NCBI GenBank assembly: GCA_002148405.1
Contig: MUGG01000212.1
Location: 1-64,000 of the forward strand
Source of the DNA: Alkalinema sp. CACIAM 70d
Lineage (GTDB): Bacteria > Cyanobacteriota > Cyanobacteriia > Leptolyngbyales > Leptolyngbyaceae
DNA: 64,000 nt
Direction of reading: 5' to 3'
Part shown: positions 7,201 to 16,300 of the stretch, in pieces
How the letters are laid out: each line of letters begins with the position of its first letter
How positions within the stretch are numbered: the first letter of the stretch is position 1
Program-made: the position numbers and the translations under genes
Notes under the pieces: model-generated
Seen by the model: the letters and a program-made list of their open reading frames with translations, nothing else
What the model was told of the DNA's origin: nothing
Database searches by the model: none

Positions 7201-7667
7201 CGGATAGTACTGGTAATCGCATTCAACAGGGTCTCTCGACGGAGGTTGCGACGGAGTTCTTCTGTACGGGCTCTTAGGACATTATGGGTATCTGCCGCTT
7301 GGCGAACCACTTGCTTGAGTTGTTCATCATCCCAAGGTTTGGTGACATATTTAAAAACTTTTCCAGAGTTGATCGCCTCAACAAGATCCTCTACATCTGT
7401 ATAGCCAGTCAGAATTATTCGAATAATATCGGGATATTTCTGTGCCGTCAGACTCAGAAACTCTGTACCACTCATTTGAGGCATACGCTGATCAGAGATA
7501 ATGACTGCGATGTCACCCTCTGCTTCTAAAATTTTGAGCGCATCCGGCCCATTCTCGGCTCGCAGTACCCTGAATTCTCGGTGAAATGTCCGGTACAACA
7601 AATCCAGATTGTCAGGCTCATCATCGACAACCAAGAGCTTCTGCTTTTTACTATCACGAGCTACCAT
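4224..7667 (-). CDS. Hybrid sensor: REC-GAF-GAF-histidine kinase-REC-class III nucleotide cyclase
   Basis: An 1147-aa cytoplasmic signalling protein with six modules. REC1 is about residues 9-125 (phospho-acceptor Asp59, Lys in TKPW). Two GAF domains cover about 145-320 and 335-500. The HisKA domain has His528 in NISHEFRTP, and the ATPase has Asn642, DTGIGI and GTGLGLSL. REC2 is about 792-910 (Asp842, Lys894). A class III cyclase covers about 955-1110, with metal aspartates 964 (FSDIVGF) and 1008 (FMGDA) and the NIAAR motif. Lys1004 and the SDYTA segment suit adenine specificity, so cAMP is the likely product. No membrane segment is seen. The start at 7667 has AGGAG about 9 nt upstream. It links phosphotransfer to cyclic-nucleotide output in one chain. 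Confidence 0.93.
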   Translation of the reverse strand: MVARDSKKQKLLVVDDEPDNLDLLYRTFHREFRVLRAENGPDALKILEAEGDIAVIISDQRMPQMSGTEFLSLTAQKYPDIIRIILTGYTDVEDLVEAINSGKVFKYVTKPWDDEQLKQVVRQAADTHNVLRARTEELRRNLRRETLLNAITSTIRSALSYQELLRTIVGVVGQTFEVSYGVLRPCQNGQLEEDAFVYDRQLGSAEGKSEGDAQGQAQAQTVSGLHPLARTVWPLAAVEVIQDVSTSSVIAEQSGGLFQVYTDAAIQSSLLVPLICQQELIAVLALHQCEMGRGWQESEVELITMVADQAALALSQAQAYERVRALAKREALLNTITTAIRSSLDPQEIFSAITQQLGLALQVDGCALSLWTAEDQYVQCVGLYESGSPEVQTFEEQTDAQSRLLPKSQVPIEGNPVLQQLLTTQRPVMLEDLVHHPEMHAPEFRSPARALLVLPLLADGRIIGSISLRQNREPRLWKQSEIQLVKSVSEQAAIAVQQARLYQTTRQQAEKLMELDRQKTEFFQNISHEFRTPLTLMVGPLESAIAQKQGLTYDQAGIALRNSRRLLRLVNQLLDLQRLDAGRMQASFRPCDLADFVHQIVETFRPYCEKKGINLVTHLHPCPLIYLDLEKFDKVVYNLLSNAMKFTPAGGTITISLHQDPHRDRAILKVQDTGIGIREDQLPHLFERFRQAEGSVNRSYEGTGLGLSLVKELVEMHGGEIEVSSVYGQGSAFAISLILGAEHLPANQIVNEQAEIQAGRAVVELADVQSELQDLEESESELVSTTVELNGLRVLVVDDTADLRTYVSGILRQEGYQVFTARNGEEGFQSAQMHRPHLIVTDLMMPKVSGLDMIRMLRLDEELRGTPIILLTAKADEDTRLEGVERGADAYLSKPFTDRLLLAEVRNLLALKEKEQRMVDLNQYLTESVLKRFLPQSLVQRAAKGELTLDLRPEPKMVTVLFSDIVGFTQLSNTLRSRRVAELLNEYLATMTRAVFENGGTVDKFMGDAILALYGAPEELTPNEQVKRAIATARRMYQSLDELNQKWAEQGLPNLKFRCGIHQGTAVVGMFGGSERSDYTAIGPSVNIAARLQAAADPGRILVSAAVADYLEDEEIIKGMPLQLKGIDETVLTFWVEPLPHLSPQMA

Positions 7668-8320
7668 GCACCAAGCTCCTGCTGCAAGGGCATTTCTGTT
7701 GACATTAGTTGAACTTGACTATGAAACACCCTGATTGAACAACCAGAAAGGATGCTAGAACATTCCGCATACTGTTGAGATAGTAGCCCGATCGGACTGG
7801 CTATGCTTTGATTATTAGCGAAGACCCAAAAGGCTTGCCATCGACTGAGGGAAACATCAACTCTGTCCACTGGTGGCTCCAAGGTAGTTTACCAACCAAG
7901 TTCTGCTTAATCAAACTTGCCCACTTCAGGCGAATTTCTAACTCAACTGATTGAAAGTTCAGTGACGAATATCACTGGCAAGCGCTATTTTTCTGCCGTT
8001 TTACAGTACATTTTCCATTGTGTGCCGGGATTTGTGAAAGAACCTAACCATCTTCCGGTATAGCTTGACCGGGACAAACCCCAAAACATATTCTGAAATC
8101 TATCTGTAAAATTACAGTGTCTTCAAGGAAGCTAAACAATTGCTTGTTTAATGATCTCTTGTTGTAAAAAGTTTTCTGGGGCTAGCCTTCCAAAATAATT
8201 CATTCGTACTATGATCCACTGAGAAACAGTTTAAACTAAGTTGTCTTTCTTTCTCTCTTCTCTGGATCAAGGGTTGAATCAGGATAGCTCAAGGATTTGA
8301 GCTTGGGAATACGCTTGCAC
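7668..8320. other. Intergenic region between divergent cyclase-kinase and nrdR
   Basis: About 650 bp without a credible gene on either strand. It must hold the promoters of both flanking genes. No clear operator was recognised apart from the inverted repeat annotated separately at 8321-8370. Confidence 0.6.
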
Positions 8321-8370
8321 TACCTATAGTGAGGAAAAAACAAATCGCTTCATTTTCCACACTATAGGTA
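8321..8370. promoter_or_regulatory. Long inverted repeat upstream of nrdR
   Basis: TACCTATAGTG (8321-8331) and CACTATAGGTA (8360-8370) are perfect 11-bp inverted copies, 28 bp apart and 92 bp before the nrdR ATG. The CTATAG cores and paired layout recall the paired boxes bound by NrdR, although the sequence is not the standard consensus. It could be an autoregulatory operator or an RNA stem. Confidence 0.4.
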
Positions 8371-8462
8371 TCATGAAGGGGAGTTAGGTCTAGTGTGATT
8401 TTCTCCTAGACTGTTTTGCTTGTGCTCGTTCTTGTACCCTGCGGGTTTTGGGTCAATTTCCT

Positions 8463-8927
8463 ATGCGCTGTCCAGTGTGTCATCACCTTGAGAATCGAGT
8501 ATTAGAGTCCCGATCGGCTGACTCTGGGCAGAGTGTGCGTCGCCGTCGGGAATGTTTGAAGTGTGATCATCGCTTTACGACCTATGAGCGGATTGAGATT
8601 GTTCCAATTACGGTGATCAAGCGCAGTGGCACCCGTGAAGTCTTCGATCGTAATAAACTTCTTCAGGGAGTTTTAAAAGCCTGTGAGAAGTCTGGGGTTC
8701 CTGAATCCGTTCTAGAAAGCTTAGTGCTTTCGGTGGAATCCCAAGTTCAGCAGCGGGCTTCTCGAGAAGTTACCAGTCGGGAAATTGGGCAATTAGTGCT
8801 CGATCAGCTAAGGCAGGTTAATGAAGTTGCCTATATTCGGTTTGCGTCTGTTTACTCTCAGTTTCAAGGGTTAGACGATTTTCTAGAAGTGCTGAATCAG
8901 CTCAAACAAACTGAAGCAATTAGCTAA
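8463..8927 (+). CDS. nrdR: Transcriptional repressor NrdR
   Basis: A 154-aa zinc-ribbon/ATP-cone regulator of ribonucleotide reductase genes. Cys3-Cys6 and Cys31-Cys34 make the N-terminal zinc ribbon, followed by the RFTTYER segment and an ATP-cone of about residues 44-134 that senses ATP/dATP. Length is typical of the family. I chose ATG 8463 (MRCPVC) because every family member starts there; an in-frame TTG five codons upstream adds only a non-conserved tail. No nrd reductase gene is nearby. An inverted repeat at 8321-8370 may be its own operator. Confidence 0.96.
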   Translation: MRCPVCHHLENRVLESRSADSGQSVRRRRECLKCDHRFTTYERIEIVPITVIKRSGTREVFDRNKLLQGVLKACEKSGVPESVLESLVLSVESQVQQRASREVTSREIGQLVLDQLRQVNEVAYIRFASVYSQFQGLDDFLEVLNQLKQTEAIS

Positions 8928-9437
8928 GAATTGGGTAGGGGCTTCATAGAAAAGGGGGCGCTTTCGTTGGTTACTGTCCCATGAAAAATCTCTCGTCGAG
9001 GATTGGAAGGCAATTTAAGCTCACCCCGAGGTCACAACTGATGCTAAAAGTAAACTGCTGAACTTTACCTAGTTAAGCTAGGTGTGATCTTGCCTCATGC
9101 TTGAAACAGCAGCAAATAGGAAGCGTGGATTGGGTCAGTACAACCTATTTAGCCAATCACTAAACATTTTTGGAGTATATTTCTGATGTATAAGTAGGGT
9201 CTGTCTTGGTTTAACTTGTGGAACCTAGTTACAATAGACGAGCATATTTTATGAGTGGTCGGATCAGGGGTGGTGCCTAGCTAGTGAGGGTGCGTTGAGG
9301 GTGGTAGTATCCAAGTTAAAAGCAGGATCTATCCTGGAGGGGTTGCCTCTTTAATTAGCTTTAGTCTAGGTAATCTTTGATTGCTGAGTGAAGGCTGGCA
9401 GGACATGATGGCTAGATCAACCTATTCAAATTAGGGA
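8928..9437. other. Intergenic region downstream of nrdR
   Basis: About 510 bp without a credible gene. One short inverted repeat, ACCTAG/CTAGGT at 9067-9083 with a 5-bp loop, may be a weak hairpin. It presumably carries the promoter of the next gene. Confidence 0.5.
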
Positions 9438-11147
9438 ATGACGACTTTGCTTGACATGGCCTCGGAAATAGAACAACAGCTTTGTCCTAACATCATTGGC
9501 AGTCTGGCGGTGGGAAGAAGCAAAGTCCTAGTCGGTGCTGCCGAGGGTGCATTGGTAACAGTGTTAGAACAACCTGGGTCGATTGCTCACCGCAAAGCAC
9601 CCTATTTCGTGCTGCCGCCGCTGTCGGCTCTAGGGAAAGTTAACCAATCTTCCTCAATTTCATCCAGTGCCCGTCAATGCTTAATGGATGAAGTGGTTAG
9701 TACAGTTTTGCAGCGGCAGTCCTTGGCCATCAGTATGGCCGATCGAGATCAGCTTTCAGTATTTTTGAGAAATTTAGCCCATCATCCTAGGGTTACGACC
9801 TCTCACCAAGACGGACTGATTTACATCAATCAGTCGATGACCGTTGCAGATTGCTTGCAAGAATTGGGTATGCAAGTGGCTTACTCCTGCCCAGTGATTC
9901 GATTCAGTCAGGACCAGTTGCAGACAATCCTAGGTTCCCTGGAATGTTTAATCCTGCTAGAGGGGCTATTTTGGACGGCGGAAGACCTTCAAACCCTGCG
10001 TTCTCATTTACCTAACTGTACGATCGTGGCTGGAGTACAGCAGGGACTAGAAGGAGAATTGGGAGCACTATCCGCTGACTGGGTTCGGATGAATCTCGCG
10101 ATACCAGAGGATGATGGGATCGTCAATCAGGATGATCCAACGCTTGAGCAGCAACTCTTTACGGTGGCGCACCAACGTTTGGGATCATCCCAGGGTTTAC
10201 TCAAGATTGTGCATCGTTTAGTGGCTTCTGGCACTGAACGAACGGTTATTCAGCAGTTGTTGGATAAACCGGATCCAAAATTTAGTTTGCTGGAGTATGT
10301 CTTAGCTCCGTTAGGGACGCCGGAACGCTGGATTTTGGCGGTCTTACTTGCGTTGGGTCACAGTGTCAGTTTAACCGCAGAACAAATCGCGATGATTACT
10401 GGGCCGCTCAACCCTGAGCCCATGCTGCAATCATTACTCGATCGGGATCTGTTAGTGAGGTCAGGCGATCGCTATGCAACAACGGCAGCAGTAGCAGAGG
10501 TCTTAGGGGCTAACTTCAGGATTCAGCCTTGGATGAAGCGGGTTTTGGACTATGTACTGCCTTGGGCCGATACCCATCAGCACGAGGTGGAAGTCATTGA
10601 GCAGGAGTTGACTTTACTGCTCTACACCTTGAAGTGGGCGGTGGGAGAAGGGGGATGGTCAGAGGTCTTGCAACTGGCGAAATTTATAGATCCTACCCTT
10701 GTGTTAACGGCGCGTTGGGATTGTTGGCGGCAAGTTTTGCAATTTGCCCTTCAGGCGGCGCAGCACTTGGGGGATCGATCGTCGGAAGCGTGGGCTTGGC
10801 ACCAGTTGGGGACGCGGGCCTTGTGTGAGGAGGATATTCCAACGGCCTACGATGCTTTGTCGAGAGCAGCCCAGTTGCGCAAGTCATTACCCGATTCGTC
10901 TGCCTTTGTGTTGACTCAACATAATCTAAATTATCTGCTCCAAGCAACTGTTCCCCAAAAAGCCCTTGGAACAGATCAGATCATGGCCGTCCAGCAACCC
11001 TTCGATCGCCATCGGATGTATTTCACCTTAGCGTTGATTTGTTTAGCAACGTTTGGAATTTCTGTGGGGATTGGGCTGGCGATCCAATGGATAGTGCAAC
11101 CGGAAGCTCCTCCCATTTCTGTGCCTGCAAAGGATGGAGCATCATGA
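9438..11147 (+). CDS. Unrecognised membrane-anchored protein with winged-helix/TPR-like C-terminal part
   Basis: A 569-aa protein. One membrane segment lies near the C-terminus at about residues 531-553 (MYFTLALICLATFGISVGIGLAIQWIV), so most of the chain is on the N-terminal side. Residues about 275-355 resemble the winged-helix part that follows the ATPase in STAND proteins. Residues about 445-485 look like helical TPR-type repeats (AWHQLGTRALCEEDIPTAY). I see no Walker A motif, so it is not an active STAND ATPase. Residues 30-80 (VGAAEGALVTVLEQ) are of unknown fold. It is convergent with the heme-type kinase gene. Function unknown. Confidence 0.75.
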   Translation: MTTLLDMASEIEQQLCPNIIGSLAVGRSKVLVGAAEGALVTVLEQPGSIAHRKAPYFVLPPLSALGKVNQSSSISSSARQCLMDEVVSTVLQRQSLAISMADRDQLSVFLRNLAHHPRVTTSHQDGLIYINQSMTVADCLQELGMQVAYSCPVIRFSQDQLQTILGSLECLILLEGLFWTAEDLQTLRSHLPNCTIVAGVQQGLEGELGALSADWVRMNLAIPEDDGIVNQDDPTLEQQLFTVAHQRLGSSQGLLKIVHRLVASGTERTVIQQLLDKPDPKFSLLEYVLAPLGTPERWILAVLLALGHSVSLTAEQIAMITGPLNPEPMLQSLLDRDLLVRSGDRYATTAAVAEVLGANFRIQPWMKRVLDYVLPWADTHQHEVEVIEQELTLLLYTLKWAVGEGGWSEVLQLAKFIDPTLVLTARWDCWRQVLQFALQAAQHLGDRSSEAWAWHQLGTRALCEEDIPTAYDALSRAAQLRKSLPDSSAFVLTQHNLNYLLQATVPQKALGTDQIMAVQQPFDRHRMYFTLALICLATFGISVGIGLAIQWIVQPEAPPISVPAKDGAS

Positions 11148-11178
11148 TGGATTATTGAAGTTCAATTCAGGCGGATGA

Positions 11179-11194
11179 TCAGCAAGGCTGCTGA
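11179..11194. terminator. Weak hairpin between convergent genes
   Basis: TCAGCA-AGGC-TGCTGA forms a 6-bp stem in the 65-bp gap between two converging genes. There is no T-tract, so termination is only suggested by position. Confidence 0.25.
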
Positions 11195-11212
11195 ATCTGT
11201 TTGGTCAGAAGG

Positions 11213-13018
11213 TTAAGGAGACTGCTGGATGGGAATTTTGACGACAAAAGTTGTCCCGATTCCCGTTGAGGAAAAACAGTCTAGTTGGCCTTGGTGGGTT
11301 TTTGTCACAATTTGATAGCTGATGGAGAGGCCCATTCCAGTCCCTTTGCCGATCGGTTTTGTGGTGAAAAAGGGATCAAATAGACGTTTCTGGATATCTT
11401 TGGACATCCCTGGGCCGTTGTCAGTCAATTGAATCATGATTTGCTCGCGATCGACAATGCGGGTGCAAATCTGAATAGTGGGCTGGAAGGGTTGGCGGGG
11501 TGGGGCTGAGGGTGGACTCACACTTTCTTCGAGGGCGTCAATGGCATTGCTGATAATGCTCATAAAGACTTGATTGAGTTGTCCGGCATAGCATTCCACC
11601 AAAGGAATTTCCCCATAGTCTTTGATAACGGTGATTGTGGGAAAATTGGGTTTGGCTTGAAGACGACTTTGGAGAATCATCAGGGTGCTGTCGATGCCCT
11701 CATGAATATCGACGGTTTTCAACTCGGATTCGTCGAGACGGGCAAAAGTTCTCAGCGATCGCACAATTTGTTGAATGCGGTCGGTGCCATTGTGGATAGA
11801 GACTAAGAGCTCGGGTAGATCTTGACTGATGAAGTCTAGTTCGATCTCCTCGATAGTTTCAATAATGGTGGATTCTGGCTGGGGATAGTGGTGTTGGTAG
11901 AGTTTAGTGAGAGCTAAGAGATCCTGGGCATAGGTTCGCACATGTTTAATATTGCCTTGGATAAAGCTCAAAGGATTATTAATTTCATGGGCAATCCCGG
12001 CTACCAATTGACCAAGACTCGACATTTTTTCCGCCTGAACCATTTGAACTTGGGCTTGCTGTAATTGCGTGAGGGTTTGCGCCAGCGTTTCAGTTCGTTC
12101 ATTCACCTTATCCTCAAGATCAGCATAGGCTCCTTCTAAGGAATGGGCCATGCGATTGAAACTTCGGGCCAGCATCCCGAGTTCATCCTGGGATCGATCG
12201 TAGAGCCTGGTGGATGAGTTCGGCGTGGCTGCTACTTGGCCCATGACGCGAACCATACTTGTTAAACGACGGTTGACCAAGCGATCGAAAAAGATATAGA
12301 TCAACCCAATTAAAATGATGGTGAGTGCCGCAAACGTTGTTAATACGGTATGGGTTAAGGCTGCTTGATTGGCCCGCAAATCCTGGGTTGGTACATAAAT
12401 CATCAACGTACTAATGATATCGCCCACTTTCCAGCCGTAACCCTGGGTGCGTCCATATTTTTCTACGAGTTTGGCTGGTGCGGTGTCTGGACTCCAGTGG
12501 CATTTGAGACAACTGGATTCGACTTGAATCGGTTTAGCGATGTAAAAAGCTTCTTGATGATTCAAGCTGCGATAGCCTGTCATTTCTTGGAGACTACGCT
12601 CATTTTGAAAATTTTGGATAATTTGGGTTTCAAAATCATCGGCTTGATCCGCAGGATTCAAAGGATTGAGAGTGGGTTGACGATAGAGGTATTCGGGTAG
12701 AGTTTCGTTGAAATATTCAAAAATACTACGGGTGGAAAACGTAGCTGACATTGCCTCTAATACGAAATCGCCTGTATATTTTTCAACGGTGGGGCGTAGT
12801 TGTTGATTAACAAACTTACGATTTGCTTCGCCAAAGTTTAAGACAATCTTGCTACGATTCCGTGCTTCCTGTTCAAAGGTTTTGGATTGAATACCTTCTA
12901 AATACCAAGTTCCTACTGCTACGGAAACGAGTAAACACAAACTGATGACCGCGATAAACTTTAGGCGCAAAGAAACTCGTTTGGGTAAATCCCGTAATTT
13001 TTGTAGGAGTTGGCACAT
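11213..13018 (-). CDS. Membrane histidine kinase with c-type heme (DUF3365/Tll0287-like) sensor domain
   Basis: A 601-aa sensor kinase. Membrane segments at about residues 20-40 and 221-245 bracket a periplasmic sensor with a Cys170-Leu-Lys-Cys173-His174 heme-attachment motif and a GYGWKVGDIIST segment, as in DUF3365/Tll0287-type domains. HAMP follows at about 246-298, then a coiled coil, HisKA with His344 (GIAHEINNP), and an ATPase with DNGPGM and GTGMGLS. Known relatives bind heme c and respond to redox state or gases; the signal here is not known. No response regulator is adjacent. The catalytic core belongs to the same HEINNP subfamily as the two giant kinases upstream, so they may share an output. 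Confidence 0.9.
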   Translation of the reverse strand: MCQLLQKLRDLPKRVSLRLKFIAVISLCLLVSVAVGTWYLEGIQSKTFEQEARNRSKIVLNFGEANRKFVNQQLRPTVEKYTGDFVLEAMSATFSTRSIFEYFNETLPEYLYRQPTLNPLNPADQADDFETQIIQNFQNERSLQEMTGYRSLNHQEAFYIAKPIQVESSCLKCHWSPDTAPAKLVEKYGRTQGYGWKVGDIISTLMIYVPTQDLRANQAALTHTVLTTFAALTIILIGLIYIFFDRLVNRRLTSMVRVMGQVAATPNSSTRLYDRSQDELGMLARSFNRMAHSLEGAYADLEDKVNERTETLAQTLTQLQQAQVQMVQAEKMSSLGQLVAGIAHEINNPLSFIQGNIKHVRTYAQDLLALTKLYQHHYPQPESTIIETIEEIELDFISQDLPELLVSIHNGTDRIQQIVRSLRTFARLDESELKTVDIHEGIDSTLMILQSRLQAKPNFPTITVIKDYGEIPLVECYAGQLNQVFMSIISNAIDALEESVSPPSAPPRQPFQPTIQICTRIVDREQIMIQLTDNGPGMSKDIQKRLFDPFFTTKPIGKGTGMGLSISYQIVTKTHQGQLDCFSSTGIGTTFVVKIPIQQSP

Positions 13019-13340
13019 GGTTTAAACCGATCGGACAAAACGTGGTGGGATCAAACTGAGGGGCAGGGAGACTGTAAGATTATGGCTGTTAGCCCTCGAC
13101 TCAAGAGGCAGAGGCTAATTTTTTGCTTTGTCGAGAACCGATCAGGTTGATGACGAGAGGGGGACAATGTTGAGAATAGAGGCAGGATTTGACCGCTGAG
13201 CTTCCCGCTAGAGTACCCTCTGTGAGGATTATTCGTAACGTCTTGGTCTCAAAATTGCCAAGCTGAAATGGACGTATTGATCACATCAATACGTCCTTGG
13301 GGTAGGAAACAAATTGTTGTTTTTGATAGTGTTTGAATTC
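13019..13340. other. Intergenic region with a perfect hairpin
   Basis: A 322-bp gap between two co-oriented kinase genes. Apart from the hairpin at 13270-13296 I see no gene or clear signal. Confidence 0.5.
13270..13296 (-). terminator. 12-bp perfect hairpin downstream of the 1937-aa kinase gene
   Basis: GGACGTATTGAT pairs perfectly with ATCAATACGTCC across a 3-nt loop, 44 bp past the kinase stop codon. There is no U-tract on either strand, so it may be a Rho-type or processing stem rather than a classic intrinsic terminator. Confidence 0.45.
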
Positions 13341-16300
13341 TTATTCTTTTGCTTTGATGGGGATATTAATTGTAAAGGTCGTTCCTTGTCCCAAAGTTGA
13401 CTGTACAGTCAGATGTCCCCCATGCTTTTCTTCAACAATTTGACGGGCGATCGCTAGCCCAAGTCCAGTGCCTCTACCAACTTCTTTAGTGGTGAATAAG
13501 TGATCGAAGATATGGATTTTGATCTCTTCAGCCATGCCTGGCCCGTTGTCAGTAATAGCGATGTTGACCTGATTACCCTCGAGGCTAGTGTGAATTTGAA
13601 TTCGATTCGGATCAGCTTTAATCTCGTCAAAGCTGCGTCCTTGATTGAATTCATCAAGAGCATCGATCGCGTTGGCCAGAATGTTCATAAAGACTTGGTT
13701 GAGTTGCCCCGCAAAACACTTGATGTTGGGAATGTCTCCATAGTCTTTTATGATCTCAATAGCAGGCCGATATTCATTTGCTTTGAGACGGTGTTTGAGA
13801 ATCAAAATTGTACTATCTAATCCATCATGGAGGTTAAATGGGAGTAGTCGATCGCTGTCAGCCCTTGAGAAGGTGCGTAGACTGGTACTGATATTGCGAA
13901 TTCGATCGATTCCAGTTTCCATAGATTGGATTAATTTGGGTAAATCTTCTCGAACGTAATCGAGATCAATTTCCTCAATAGTTTCTGCAATATCGCCATC
14001 TGGTGTTGGAAATTTCTCGGCATATAAATCCAAGAGGTTAAAGATATCCTGGATATAGTTGAGTGCATGGTTGATATTGCCAGCTAGGAATCCTACAGGG
14101 TTATTAATTTCATGGGCAACCCCCGCGACTAAGTTCCCTAGCGCAGACATTTTTTCGCTTTGGATCATTTGCATTTGGGCCTGTTGCAGATCCGTCAGGG
14201 CTTGTTCCAAACTGCGATTTTTCTCCTGAATAGCGAGTTCCATCTGTTTGCGATCGGTAACATCCCGAATCACGGACAAGGCGCATAATTTGTTGTTGTA
14301 CCAGAAGGGAACGGATTTAATTTCAACATGAAAGGCTGTGCCATTGGGCTGTTTGCAAACTGCTTCACAGGTGAATTGTTTTCCATCTCGCACAGTTTGG
14401 AGGAATGATGCAAACTTGAGGTGATGTTGCGGGGGGAGGATTTGCCAGGGGGAAATTTTCACAATCTCCTCCTGGGAATAGCCATGTATTTGATGATAGG
14501 CCGGATTAGATGTAAGCACCATACCCGTGTCTAAATCAATCACAGAAAGGCCATCTCCGACAGCTTCAAAGATACTGCGAAATTGGGCTGCTTGATATTG
14601 AATATCCTGGAGTGCTTTTTGGACTTGTTGGTAGAGTCTGGCGTTTTCTAGGGAAATGGCAGCTTGGGTGCAAAGGAAATTCAGAATCAGGATACGATCG
14701 TCTGTAAATACCCCACTAGTCGTCCGGTTTTTCAGACATAAAATCCCAATCAAATGCCCTTGATGCAAGATAGGCAAACATAACAAGCTTTTGGGCTGTT
14801 GCTGTTGCAAATACTCGTCAATCACCGGTAAATCTGTTTGGAGGTCTTCAACAACAACCGTTTCCGAGGTGTTTTTAACATATTGAATCAACTTGACTGG
14901 CACATTGCAATTACCCTCTAGGGGCTCTGTACAGAGTTCTGTTCCATCGAGGGTGGTGATAGCGACAACCTGCCATTGGGAATTACGATCGGGAAGAATT
15001 AAGACACAGCGATCTCCTCCAGAATTTTGCAGAATAATTTGAGTCAGTTGGCGTAGCAATTCATCTAATTGAATCGTACTCGACAGCGTTTGCGAGGATT
15101 TTAGAATGGCAGCAAAATCAAAGGCATGATTGACACTGGTACCACCGGAACTTGGGTGACGGCTTGTATCAACAGAGTTGGACGCAGTAATGGTCATCAA
15201 GGTATTTAAGACATCCCCCGAGGATACTGAAGCTCGCAAAATGGGTGCTAGCAGTTGAGGATAGCGGTCTACCAGGTCAGCTACCTTAGCTGCGGCCCCC
15301 CAGTGCGCATAGCCATAATAAGCTTCCTGCATATACCCTGCAGCGACTTTGTCTTTGCCCCAGGCCAGGTAAAACTTTGCAGCCAACTCATTGGCCATTG
15401 CGGCTTCCTGGATATACCCATTGGCTTTGGCTCCAGCAATCGCCCGATCGTAGAAATCGCTTGCTTCGTAGGGCTTACCTAAAACGCGATAGCGTTCAGC
15501 TTCTACCAATTGAAACTTATGTAAATAGTTCATGGGAGCAGTCTCTGACCACGCCTTCATGAACTTTTGATTTTCTAACACCTTATCTAGATCGATCGTA
15601 ATGGCTTCTTGATCGATGTTGACTGAAGGTGAGAGCAAACTCAAGGATTGATAGAAATTTTTGAGGGGAACAATCACAAGCCCCGCTGCACCCTGTTCAT
15701 ACTCTTCAAACTTCCTGGCATAGTCCTGGGCAGCCTGATAATCTTCAAAAAGATAGTTCAGCAACAGCTTTGCCAGATAGACATAGCAAATTCCATTGAC
15801 ATTTCTACTTTCAATTAAAGTAGGCAGCGTTTCTGATTCATCAAACCACGAACCTATCAACCTAGTAGGATGTTTAGCATCTCCCTGCAAATTAACAACC
15901 GTCTGTTGCCAGGTGTTTGCCCAGATTAACGAGGCTTCTTGTTTGATACTCTGGATTAGATGACAGTACTTGGAACCTTCAGCCTCGACGGTTGCTAAGT
16001 TTTCTCCGGTCCAAAATAAGAACTGGGCGTAACAATTGGCACAATATCCCACATATTCCAGATCACCCTGTTCTAACCCAATGGTGAGCCCCGTTAGAAA
16101 AACGGGTAGGGTTGATTGAATCGAAGTTTTCCAATGCTTGACAAATAAACCAAATAGCAAGTTGACTTTGCTTGCGAGATCTTTGGCTTGAAACTTCTCT
16201 AAAACCGTGGTTGCCAATTGCCCAAATTGATAGCCCCGCTCAATTTCCCCTGTAGCGCACAGAAACAGCGCATAGAGGCTATAGGCGATCGCGGCTTGGG

